Source: Rhodosporidiobolus odoratus
Lineage: Eukaryota; Basidiomycota; Microbotryomycetes; Sporidiobolales; Sporidiobolaceae
DNA: 64,000 nucleotides
Direction: 5' to 3'
Assembly (NCBI GenBank): GCA_034387635.1
Contig: JAOANU010000003.1
Location: 744,001 to 808,000 of the forward strand
Below, one piece after another: positions 11,873 through 27,449 of this stretch. The position numbers and the translations under genes were made by a program. The notes beneath the pieces are model-generated. The model was not told where the DNA came from. It ran no database searches and saw only the letters and a program-made list of their open reading frames with translations. Position 1 is the first letter of the stretch. Each line of letters opens with the position of its first letter.

Positions 11873-13005
11873 ATGCCTTGCACGTCTGACCGCCACTTTT
11901 TCACCTTGTCCGCCTCGTCAGCTTCCTCATCGTCGTCAATCTCAACGCACACCAGCTATGGTGACATTGGATCAGACTGTAACAAGCCTCTGCCCTCCCT
12001 ACCGTCGAAACGTAAGAAGGCGTCGATTCTTGGGACGTTGAAGCGCCTCCCTCAAGCTCTTCAGGGGAAGCGCGTCGAGGAATGCAGCCTGCAACGTCGT
12101 CCTGCCGTGCGGGTCAAGGTTCAGCGCCGAGAGACCTGTGAGCTTCTATTCCTCCCAGTCTTCGCCCGCCTCGCCTGACCATCCCATCCTCGACAGTCGT
12201 TATGCAAACCCCCGACTCTCCCCCTCGATTCCTCCCCGACCCAGCCTGCCTTGGCAATTTTCTCCTCGTCGGTGCTCAGCAACGCCGGAGCCTGGCTCGC
12301 ACCTCTCGCCCACCGCACGTCACTCAACTCCCTTCTCTCTCCGCCATTCCGGAAGATTCTCCCTTCGGCGATGTTTTCCTCAACCGATCCTCGTCGACCA
12401 TCTCTTCAACAACTCCGTCCCTCACCCACTCCGCATCTTCAGCCAACTCTGCGGAACCGCAGCAGCTGACTGCTTCACCGCGGTCCTACTTCAGCGATGA
12501 TTCTGAAGAAGAAGGAGGAGACCTTTCCGACGACGACCACCAGGATTTCCCCGAAGAGGCCAGCGAAGCCGACGACAACCTCGATCCGGATCTCGATGTC
12601 AACTCGTTCGTTTCGACCATCGAGGACGATAGTCGCTGGTCTTCTATCTTTGACGTCTCTCCGCCCTCTTCCGTCTCCTCCCCACCCTCAACTCGACCTC
12701 CTTCTCCTTTTTCCGTCTGCACGTCGCCCTCACCTCCATGTCAGATCACCTACGTCTCCCCGCGCCTCTCTTCCTCTAGCAGCTTCGCCCCGTTCGAGCA
12801 TGGGTTCCGCAACAGGCCTCCGCCTATCCGGACCCTGCACCCTGGTGTCGGAGCAGACGGGACCTACGACCTCGACGACTTCAAGATCATCCTTACGGAA
12901 CAGCCGCCCAGTCCTCAGAGGAAGAAGTTTGGAAGGAGGGCGAGCTTGCCACACCCTCCCCTTCCGAATGCAGCTCGTGATGACAGACGGAGGGGCTCAG
13001 CGTGA
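11873..13005 (+). CDS. Ser/Pro-rich acidic protein of unknown function
   Basis: Two exons, 11873-12137 and 12197-13005, flank a 59-base intron (GTGAGC donor, CCTGAC branch site, GACAG acceptor). They give 357 residues. The start ATG follows a pyrimidine-rich leader. The N-terminus is Ser-rich and contains KKASILGTLKRLPQALQGKR, possibly an amphipathic helix. The middle carries a long acidic Ser/Asp/Glu region (DDSEEEGGDLSDDDHQ). The end has a conserved-looking YDLDDFKIILTEQPPSPQ, then a basic tail. No enzyme motif, signal peptide or membrane segment is visible. The composition suggests a regulated, largely disordered protein. No function can be assigned. Confidence 0.75.
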
Positions 13006-13200
13006 GAAAGGTGAGACGTGGATCCGGATTACGCACTTGGAATTGTTGTCGGACTATATCGTGATTGTCGTGAAGGAAAAAGCCGTTTGTATCGTTCCCC
13101 TCTTTTGTCCACCCTTTCTCCCCGGTTCTCCTTAGCTCTAGCTGTCTTGGTGTAGCTCTCTCTCGTCTGCTTTAGTCCCTCTGTAACCCGGAACCGCATA

Positions 13201-14403
13201 TTACCAGCTAGAGTACTTGCCATAGCCCATTTCTGCTCCTCTCTTGCCCGCTTCATCGATTGCTGCGACCTGGGGTGGTAAAAGGGAGATCTCGCCTGCG
13301 GCGATGTATTCCTGCCGAGCAAAAGTTGAGTATCAGGAACTGAGAGAGAGAGGGAAGGAAGACGCACCTGCAACCGAAAGGGCTTGCTCGAGGTCGAAAC
13401 GCATACGAAGCCTTTTGCGGAAGCCCAAGCCAGGAGAATCTGCCCGGGCGTGGCCGAGGTCCCTTCGTCCGCCAGCTTTGCCACTATGTCGTCCAAGACG
13501 GGATCAAGCGGTCCTCCTATTCGCAGTCAGAAGGCTGTTCAGCTGGGAGATAATTCGGAGATGGGCAGGAGAGAAAAGCCACCTTTTTCCGATCCCCTAA
13601 TAATCGAACTCGCCAACTCATACGCTTCAATCCGGATCACGTTCTTCTGACAGTACTCGATAGTTGGAAGAACAGCGTGGTAGATGTAAGGATAAATGGA
13701 GATTTGGTTGACGGCGGGTTTAATTCGAGCAGTGCCGAGGAAAGCGTCAAAATCTGAAGGGAGGTAGTTGGATACGCCTATCGAGCTGCGGAGCATTCAG
13801 ATTAGTCTGGTATGGAATGGGAAAGAACACCTAGCCTACCGGACGAGCCCGGCATCCACCAATCCCTCCATTTTCTTCCAGGCTTCCTCCAATGTCAAGC
13901 CCGCTTGTTCCGCTGCTTTCGGTGTGTGGATCAAATACAGGTCCAGGCAGTCGACCTTGAGCATCTTCAACTGCTTTCTGACTGCTTCCCCCACATTACC
14001 AAGGCTGCGGTGTACTTTCGACGTGACGAAAAGCTCTTCTCGGGGGACATCGGTCGCCGCTAGACCCGCGCCAACTGAGGCCTCGTTGCGGTAGTTCTGT
14101 AAACCGTAACGCTCGTCAATCGCAAGCACCCAGGCTCGCTAGAAGACTGGGAGAAAGACGCACCTCTGCACAATCGAAATGCCGGAAACCGGCTTTGGCT
14201 GCTGCAACAACTGCGTCCACCACCTCAGGCGCTATGCCGTCATCTCCTACGGGTCGAGGATTCGAGCGCCAGTCACTGCCTGTGTCGAAGTATGTGAACA
14301 CCGGTACAGGGCAAGGAAAGAAGGCGAGAGACGCACCAGTGCCGAAAGCGATCCCAGGTACTTGATAGGCGGTGTCGCGTAGCGGGAAAGAAGGGAAAGG
14401 CAT
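13201..14403 (-). CDS. Aldo-keto reductase
   Basis: Six exons (14403-14337, 14279-14164, 14096-13840, 13785-13583, 13516-13368, 13311-13201) give 300 residues in one frame, the usual AKR length. The product is an NAD(P)H-dependent oxidoreductase of the (beta/alpha)8 barrel type acting on aldehydes or ketones. The catalytic tetrad is visible: Asp in RHFDCAE, Tyr in NYRNE, Lys in FVTSKVH and His in LYLIHTPKA. Cofactor-side motifs SIGVSNY and VSTSSKPFRL are also present. The substrate cannot be told from sequence. The exon 4-5 junction uses a GTGGCT donor and a CTGAC branch site. The alternative acceptor near 14104 would spoil the Asp-to-Tyr spacing. The TRAPP gene lies 258 bases upstream on the same strand. 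Confidence 0.92.
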
Positions 14404-14661
14404 TTGGCGCCGAACAGCAGACGTGAGAGCGGTAAAGTGCAAGGCAGAAAGCGAATTTGCAGCAAGCTGGGGGGGAAGCAAGGCCCGGCCGAGAAGCGGA
14501 ATTGTCGGCAAATGGAGTCGGATAAGAGGGCGGATGACTTGTATGCAGAGCAACAGAGGAGAGCAGTGGGAGATCAGACTCGCATGCTAGTAGTACTACA
14601 ACAAGGACACATCAAACTGCTGTACTGCTGTCCCTCACTTGTTCGAAAACCTTTGATCCCC

Positions 14662-15250
14662 TTAACCTCGCACCGCAGTGGACATCTTACCGTCGAAGGT
14701 TTCGCTTCGTATCGGCATCTCGACGGTGTAGAATGGGTCTTTGAGGTGATCGGCGTAGGTTTCGTATACTCGCCGCAGGACGGCATCAGGGGAGGGATGG
14801 GAAGGAGTGGTGAGAAGGACGAACTTGATGCCTGCAAAGCGATCAGGCGTAAGTCTCCTGCTGCACGCGACGCTTCCCTTTCGGGCGTAGTCTTCGAACC
14901 GAGCGTGAACACCGTCGACCGGCCAGAGCCAGACGCACCTGTCGGAGTTTGCAGGCAAGTCATCTTGAAGGTTTCCGCCTCGATCGTCTCGACCCCTGAG
15001 CTGCCCGGTACAGGCGATATCCTTGCAGCGATGGCATGGATGGAGTGGAACGTTGATGCGAGAATGAGGTAGTCATTCGAGTTTAGTTGGGCGAGTCCCT
15101 CTGCGCGATGAGAGTAGAGTAAGATCAACTTGACTGGCACGAGGAAGGAAGAAAGCGCGCACCTGCGTAAGTTCGGGAGTAGATGAGTCCACCTGCCTTA
15201 TTGATAATCCAGAGGCCGAAGCTGGTTGAGGATGAGGCGGAAGATGCCAT
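14662..15250 (-). CDS. TRS23: TRAPP complex subunit Trs23 (TRAPPC4)
   Basis: Three exons (15250-15163, 15100-14939, 14831-14662) encode 139 residues. This is a core subunit of the TRAPP complexes, which act as exchange factors for the Rab GTPase Ypt1 in ER-Golgi and autophagy traffic. Family hallmarks run in order: an N-terminal strand FGLWIINKAGGLIYSR, then SNDYLILASTFHSIHAIA, SPVPGSSGVETIE, and near the end GIKFVLLTT, AVLRRVYETYADH and DPFYTVEMPIR. The length matches the compact longin-fold form without the insertion found in yeast and animal versions. ELP3 starts 311 bases away on the opposite strand. Confidence 0.92.
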
Positions 15251-15561
15251 TGAGTGAGGGAGAAGAGGTCGAGAAGAGGTCGAACTGGCTGAGGATTGCT
15301 GGGACTGGTGCAGTGGGTAACAAGACCTTCTTCTAGTAGGTTCACTGAGGATTTGCAGCTATCCAAAGTGTTGTAAGAGGAGGAAATGCTTTCATCAGTT
15401 GGCCAACTTGGTTCATTCCGTTGTCCCGCGACGCACTTAGCTTGAGGCTACACTCAAGACACAGACAGCCTTGAAACAACCTCTTTCGGCGAATCCCATA
15501 CCTGCGAACTTGACCACCGTCTCCTCGACAATCTTCCCGCGTCTCCCTCATCTTCGTCGAA
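15251..15561. promoter_or_regulatory. Bidirectional promoter region TRS23 / ELP3
   Basis: These 311 bases separate two divergent start codons and must contain both 5' leaders and promoters. No specific binding site was identified. Confidence 0.6.
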
Positions 15562-18284
<2,723 letters not shown>

Positions 18285-18446
18285 GATGGGAGGAGAGGCG
18301 CGGGTAGGCTTGCAAGGGCATCTGACTGAGGTGTACTCATTCTTCTTCATCCCCTGTTGTGCTACTTCATCCTTGTCTTGCCTATGCTTTTCTAGCACTT
18401 ACAGAGTCAGAGAGACCTGCTAAGCTTCAGATGATCCGGCTGATCA

Positions 18447-19024
18447 GTGGAGCTCGATTCGACGATGTCGCGGGCAGCGACAACGAAGTACAGAGGACTA
18501 TGCTGGAGCTCATCAACCAGTTGGACGGGTTCGACGCGAGGGGGAACATCAAGGTGTTGATGGCGACCAACAGGTGAGTTCCTTCTTCTTCTTCTTACGC
18601 AATGCCTTGTGGCTGACCTTGTTTGACAGGCCGGATACCCTCGACCCTGCCCTCCTCCGCCCTGGCCGTATCGACCGTCGCGTCGAATTCGGTCTGCCCG
18701 ACAACGAAGGCCGCGCCCACATCCTCCGCATCCACGCCCGCAGCATGTCCGTCGAACGCAACATCCGCTTTGACCTGATTGCCCGACTGTGCCCGAATGC
18801 GACGGGTGCCGAGTTACGCTCGGTATGTACTGAGGCGGGCATGTTTGCGATCAGGGCGAGGAGGAAGATTGCGACTGAGAAGGACTTTTTGGATTCGGTT
18901 GAGAAGGTAAGGCCTCGTCGGCTTTCCATGTTGAGCTGTACTGATGTCTGATCCTTTCTGTGCGCAGGTCATTCGCAGTGGCAGCAAGTTCTCGAGTACC
19001 GGTCTGTACCAGAACTACCAATGA
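18447..19024 (+). pseudogene. Truncated inverted copy of RPT1 3' end
   Basis: This is a copy of the last three exons of RPT1 (intact gene at 20889-23008). Its exon equivalents are 18447-18573, 18630-18906 and 18968-19024, and both introns with their splice sites are kept, so it arose by DNA duplication and not by reverse transcription. It begins inside the AAA domain at GARFDD and lacks the Walker A and Walker B motifs and the whole N-terminal half, so it cannot encode a working ATPase. Differences from the parent cluster at the outer end: [13 protein letters not shown] here against [13 protein letters not shown], two changes plus a one-base length difference in the first intron, and one synonymous change. 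The rest of the coding part appears identical. Confidence 0.93.
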
Positions 19025-19528
19025 TGAAGATGCAGTGCAAAGCAAGGCCGCGTCCACCGAATGTTCTCTTGTCTGCTCCTCCTGTTGGCTTACTCGGTCG
19101 GTGTGAACAACGAGATCCCCTTAACTTGTTCGCACGGTAGGCTATCTGTCGACCGTGTCCGTCAGGCTGTCAGGTTCTATGCGGCCTGACATGCATGTTT
19201 CGCTGCAGGTCTTTGCCTCTGACATCGATTTGCCAGCAGTCGAGACAATGCGCTGAATATGTGTGCTGGCGGGCAACTCGCCCTCCCCTTGGTAAGGTAC
19301 TAGCTTACGCACGTGGCGGGGTCTCTTGACGGCTCTTCACAAAGAGGCAAACTAGATGTGAAGTTTCTCTCGAAACTTGCAGCATTCAAGTCAGACATTC
19401 TCAAATTCCGGTAGTACCCTGGCTTGCGCTTGGGAACGTGGCCTCGCTTGATCCATCGAAGCCCGCAACGAGCCGTGTTTGCCGCTGATGAGGAAAACGG
19501 AAACCGGAAAACAGCTTGGCCCACGGTC
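18447..19528 (+). repeat. Inverted repeat, left arm (about 1.08 kb)
   Basis: This arm is the reverse complement of 20385-21465. It covers the RPT1-derived fragment plus 504 bases of 3' flank. Line-by-line comparison shows long identical blocks. Only two substitutions were seen in the flank (near 19404-19410), and both are transitions. The inner end is sharp: homology stops after CCACGGTC at 19521-19528. Confidence 0.95.
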
Positions 19529-20384
19529 CACTGACTGCGCACAGCGTACAGGCTCAGCAAGACTCTGCACCTGGATCCTCCCAGCCTGGAGAGGGTCTGT
19601 CAAACACCAAACACCAATCAATATGGGACCCTGTGCATGTGAAGGACTGGCAGGTGATCCTCCAGTTCTTTGGCCTGCTGCACTGTCTGACAATCCCGTG
19701 TTCTGCCTAAGTCTATCTGCCATGGGGTATCCTGCCTCTGAAGGGATAAGTGAAAGTGAGGTGATAAATAGGAGAAAGAAGCTGACAAGATCAAAGCAGG
19801 GGAACGGCAGGGTGCCTCCGAGCTGCTATGCCGTCCTATGCCGGTCCCCAAGGAGTCATAGCCGGACGTAGAACCATAACCGTCTGTCGCAAAAGTGGAA
19901 TCTTTAGATGCTGCAGAGTCGGTTTCCTCGGGTTTTCCTCAGGCTGTCCATAGCCTGAACAGCCTGGGACAGCTCAGGAATCCGCCCTGCTCCATTTTCC
20001 CACGGCGCCTTAGAATTGCTGCATGCAACTCAGTACAGCCCGTCTGGGGCAGTTCAGTAGACACGGTACTTTCGCAGGCCGTCAAAAAAAGCTTGGTCAG
20101 GTGGGTTTTTCTTTCCGAGCTCGCCTCTCTCCTGGTCGGATTCCACTGAGCGTTGTTCTTTGCAGCTTGTCCTTTGTCGTGCACACTTGCCTATTCATCA
20201 CCGAGCACGCTTGGCAGCAGCCTGTTTGAGGAGATTGACACTGCCCTCAACGTTGCTTCAAGCTCCATTACGATGTTGTCTCCGGGCTTCAGACTCGAGG
20301 GACAGGCCCTTTAAACGGGATGCACGTCGCAGCGTTCAGGTCCTGAAGAACTCGAGATAAGTCTTGAGATGGGAGAAGCTCTCT
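19529..20384. other. Unique spacer between the inverted repeat arms
   Basis: These 856 bases have no counterpart elsewhere in the window and look less GC-rich than the flanking genes. No open frame here has a recognisable product, and I see no terminal repeats, transposase or reverse transcriptase. The spacer forms the loop of the palindrome and could be a remnant of inserted DNA. Confidence 0.5.
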
Positions 20385-23008
<2,624 letters not shown>

Positions 23009-23222
23009 GGTTCAGGGTTGCAGGTGGGGCAAGTGTGTACGGTGAATGCGATGGTAGTGTTGGTACTGAGCCTTGTAGCGTGAGTGTTGGCAGTGAATGC
23101 GAGTGAGCCTGTCCTTACCATCATCGACTCAGTCCTCGTCGCTCGCTCTTCTTGTTGCATCCAGAATAGGCTGTAAGGGGCTACATAAGCTCACTGCCGC
23201 CCAGACTCGCTTGACTGCGCCC

Positions 23223-26200
23223 ATGAACTTCCTATCTAGCATTGGGTCATCGCTACTCTCCGCCTCATCCGCCGCTCTCCATCAAGCACAAGGTGGAATA
23301 CCCGGAGTACACGGTTACCTACTCGGTGATAAGTTGTCAGGATACGAGGGAAACAGCATATGGTCAATCTGGACTGGCACCAAAAAGGTCAGCTCCCCTT
23401 GCCCTTCCCCTCTTCTCTCTCCCATCCTCAAGTGGGGGTCGTCCTCTCTAACCCTTTCCTCCCTTCCAGGACGACCAATCCCCCGTCACAGTATTCTCAT
23501 TCGACCTCTCACAGCCCTCATCCTCTTCCTCGTCAGACCGCCGCTCCCTCCTCCCTCTCGCCAAAAACACCCTTCGCAAACTGAGAGCCCTCCGACATCC
23601 CAACATCCTCAAGTTTCTCGACGGATCAGAATCGGACAACCAGATATGGATCGTCACCGAACCCGTCACCCCCCTCTCCTCGGCTTTGCAAGGGCACGCC
23701 GCGGGAGGATCATCGGACATGAGTGAAGAGGCCAAGGTTTATGGGTTATTGCATATTTGCACTGCGTTGGGGTTCCTCAACAAGGATGGACAGAGCGTAT
23801 ACGGAGGGCTGCGAACAAGCAGCGTCTGGGTGACACCCGGAGGAGAGTGGAAACTCGGCGGAATGGAGGTATGCTCGAGGCTGGACGAGCCAGATGGGGT
23901 CATGTGGGTGCGTGGTTCTCGCCGTGCCTTGCCCCTCCCGGCTCTCTGACTGGGGAGGACCAATGTGGAGTCTGACGCTGCCGCTTTGCAGAACTTCGGC
24001 GGTCTTCTGCCCGACTCCCGAACGTATGCCTCGCCAGAAGTGCGGAAAGGCGGCTGGACCGCTCTGAAAGAGTACGCCATCCTCAGTGACGTCTTTCTGT
24101 CTCGTCTACTGATGTACCTTGTGTTCAGATATGACCCCTCCACCCTCGACTCTTACCTTCTCCATCTCTTCCTGTACAACCTCTTCAACGGACCTCTCCC
24201 CGCCGCCTTCCCCACTTCGAGCCCAAACCTCCCCCAAGACCGCGGTCGTCTCCCTGCCCCCCTTCTCGCCCCTTGGAAACGCCTCGGCAACCCCAACCCC
24301 GCCGGGCGCCTCAAAACCCCCGCCTTCCTCTCCCTCGGCACCCACCCCTCGGAAGGCTGGTGGCCTCAAAACCGACTCGTCAAGCTCTCGGAAGCGCTAG
24401 AAGGTTTCGCTTTAGCCAGCGAGAATGAAAAGCAAGGCCTGATCCGCACCTTGAAAGCAATCACTGCCGGCGCAGCCAATGCGAAAACCGATCCCCTTCC
24501 TGCAGGGTTCCTCAAGTGCAAAGTCCTGCCCTCCCTCGTCCACTCGCTCGAGTTCGGAGGCGGAGGTTCACTCGCGGCTCAGCTGTTACCCGTCATCTTG
24601 TCGCTTGCCGAATCCGGTGGACTCGAGGAAAAGGAGTATCAAAAGGATGTGATTCAGCCCGTGATTCGGTTGTACGCGACGCCGGATCGAGCGGTCAGGA
24701 TGGCGTTGTTGGAGAATTTGGAGAGGTATATTGAGAAAGTTGGCGCGAAGGAGGTTGGGGAAAAGGTGTGGCCGCATTTGGTGCGTCAAGGAGCTGCCTT
24801 CCCTTACTCGAATCTTCGCTCGGTACCTTCTGATAAGAGAGGTGTTACTGATTCGGGAACGCGCGCCTCCGTCTGCGCCAGTAGCTGACAGGATTCGGCG
24901 ACGTTGTTCCCGTCATTCGAGAAGCGACTGTCAAGTCGATTTTGCTAATCGCACCCAAGGTATGACTAGCCTGTCCTCTTTTGTCGAGTCCCGGCGACCA
25001 CCCTTGAAGGCTGCTGCCTTTTCGCATTCTCACGCAACGACTGCCTTTCTCACCCCTGTGTTCTGGCAGCTAAACGACCGCATCCTGAACAATGACCTTC
25101 TCCGCCACCTCTCCCGCACGCAAACCGACTCAGAACCCGGCATCCGCACAAACACCTGTATCCTCCTCTCCCGCCTCTCGAAACACCTCAACACCTCGAC
25201 CCAACGCAAAGTCCTGATTCCCGCTTTCGCTCGAGCACTCAGGGATCCATTCGTTCATGCCAGGATTGCCGGGTTGATGGCGCTCATGGCGACGGCCGAG
25301 GTGTTCGAAAGGGAGGATTTGGCGGGCAAGGTAATTCCTTCGATGAGTATCTGTCTGGTGGACAGGGAAAAGTGCGTCAGCTGTCAAGTTATAGAATGTT
25401 CCCGCCCGTCCCTCTTCCGTTTAGCTGATCGGGACGCCTTGGATCAACGGCTCAAGTACTGACTGGTCATGCGCACAGGATCGTTCGCGACCAAGCCTTC
25501 AAAGCGATCGACATGTTCGTCAAAAAGTGCGAAGCCTTGACCGCTTCCATGGTGCGCCTGCTCTTCTTCACTTCGCTGGCGTTTGAGTCGTACTGATACT
25601 TGACTACTCTTCCCTCTCGTCTAGCCTGAAACCGCCCTCCCACCTGCCGACCCAACCCTCTCAGGCGCCGCTCCATCCGCCACTCCACAGCTTCAAGCTC
25701 CTGGCGCACTCGCAGCCCAAGCTGCTGGCTCAACCCAACCTGGGATTGCCACGAGTACGAGTGGTGCAGCCGGCGCTCTCGCCGGGTGGGCTTTCGCAAG
25801 TGTTTCGAAGAAGGTACGCCGCCGGGTTCTCCTCCTTCTGCTCTCAGTCTCGCTCGCTTGCGACATCAAGGCTGATAGTGATTTCGGTCTTGGCTCGTGC
25901 AGCTCTCTACCGCCGAGCTTGCGACCCCGATCGAGCGTCGCCCTTCTGCTCCACCTACTCCCGCTCTGAACGGAGCTACCGCTCCAGCGGGAAGTGCAGC
26001 TGCGTCCCCTCGCGCTTCGACTGACGGTAGTATTCCCGGAGGGTTTGACTTTGCTTCGGCCGGAGGAGCACAGAAGGGTACGGAAGATTGGGGAGGGGAT
26101 CTGATGGATGTCGAGAATGATGATGCGGATTGGGGTCCGTCTTCTTCCCGTTCAAGTGTCCAGAGCGTCAATCGTCCAGGGAGTTGCTTGATGTCTGACT

Positions 26201-27099
26201 CTTTCTCTCTCTGATGCAGCCGAGTTCGAATCTGGTCAAGCAGCACCCCGAACAGCGGTCGATCCGCTTGCGGCGAGATTATCTGCGACGAAGCTTTCCA
26301 AGCCCAGTATGGGCGCGAAGAAGGGCACGATGAAGCTAGGCTCGGCCAGCAAGAGTTCGGCATTGAGGGTACCGATGGGTTCGTTCTTGTTCCTTTTCTC
26401 GCTCACAACCAGAGGTCACTGACTGGACGGAGTCGTACTGCAGACATGGACGCGTCCGATTCTTGGGACCTTGACGAGGACGCCTCTACCCAAATTGTTG
26501 CACCTGCAAAGCCGAGGCCGTCACCTATACCTCGAGCCGCTGCGCCTGCCGCCCGGTCGGCCATCATCGCACCGGTCGCATCGAAGAAACCCGTTGCTGC
26601 TTCTGCGTCTCTTCTCGCTGCTGCTGCCGCCTCACCTCCGCCACCTCCGCCAGTCTCTCCACCCATTCAAGCACCCCCGCCAACTATCGTCGAGCCCGAC
26701 CCGAATCCCTGGGACGATTCCGCCACTTCAATCCCTGCCACTACCACGTCCACTCTCACATTCTCATCCGCTCCACCCTCCTCTCGACCTCCCTCTCCCC
26801 TTCCAGCCTCTGCTACACCTCCCTCTGCGCCCATTCCTCCCTCGCTCCCCGTCATCCCCCCACCTCTACCAGTCTCGCCCGGCGTTCCACCTGCCATCGT
26901 TCCTCTTCCCGTCTCCCCTGGACCTGGGTCTGGTCTGCCGGATAGTCCTGCCAGTTCGGCACCGGTAACACCAACCCTTGCTGCCACAGGGGTGGGCGGA
27001 AGTATGGCGGGGATGAGTAAGGAGGAAAAGAAGGCTGCGTTGGAGAGGGCCAGGGAGGAGAGGAGGAGGAGGATGGCGGAGGCCAAGGCGAAGAGGTGA
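23223..27099 (+). CDS. SCY1: SCY1-like pseudokinase
   Basis: Eleven exons (23223-23387, 23470-23907, 23992-24071, 24129-24780, 24885-24959, 25070-25371, 25479-25551, 25625-25813, 25903-26134, 26220-26378, 26444-27099) give 1,006 residues. SCYL proteins act in Golgi/COPI and clathrin traffic and have been linked to tRNA export. The N-terminal kinase-like domain lacks the usual catalytic motifs: around NILKFLDG and QIWIVTEPVTPL there is no HRD or DFG, and GGLRTSSVWV takes the place of the catalytic loop. HEAT-like repeats follow (about 300-600; VVPVIREATVKSILL, RTNTCILLSRLSKHL). The tail is Pro/Ser/Ala-rich and ends in a basic Arg/Lys-rich helix (KAALERAREERRRRM). Such basic ends serve coatomer binding in SCYL1; that role is inferred here. 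The exon 4-5 acceptor (GTAG) was chosen because it restores LTGFGDVVPV. Confidence 0.93.
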
Positions 27100-27449
27100 A
27101 CGCGCTGCACTGGAAGAGGGCGATAGGAATGATCGGGAGGTGTGTGAAGGCAGTGGTACTTATTGTTCGTCCTTCACATCGCAAGTCGAAGTTGAGAAGG
27201 CCATCGGATGCCAAGAAGGATTTGGTTCGACTCCAGAGTGTCACTGGCCCGGAGCCTGTCGTCGATTGCTACCCGAGTTATCCTATAAAGCAGGACAACA
27301 CACCCAAAGAGACCCACAGAGGCCGAAGCTGCGAACCAGCGCAAGAAAGTGGAAGAATAGGAAACTAAGGCTGTAGTCGGTCCTGGCGCTGCAGGGACAC
27401 GATCTTCGACATCCAGTACTGACATCTTTGACAGTACAAACACGGGTAT
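27100..27449. other. Convergent 3' gap
   Basis: These 350 bases lie between two genes that end toward each other. They presumably hold both 3' UTRs. No RNA gene or repeat was seen. Confidence 0.5.
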
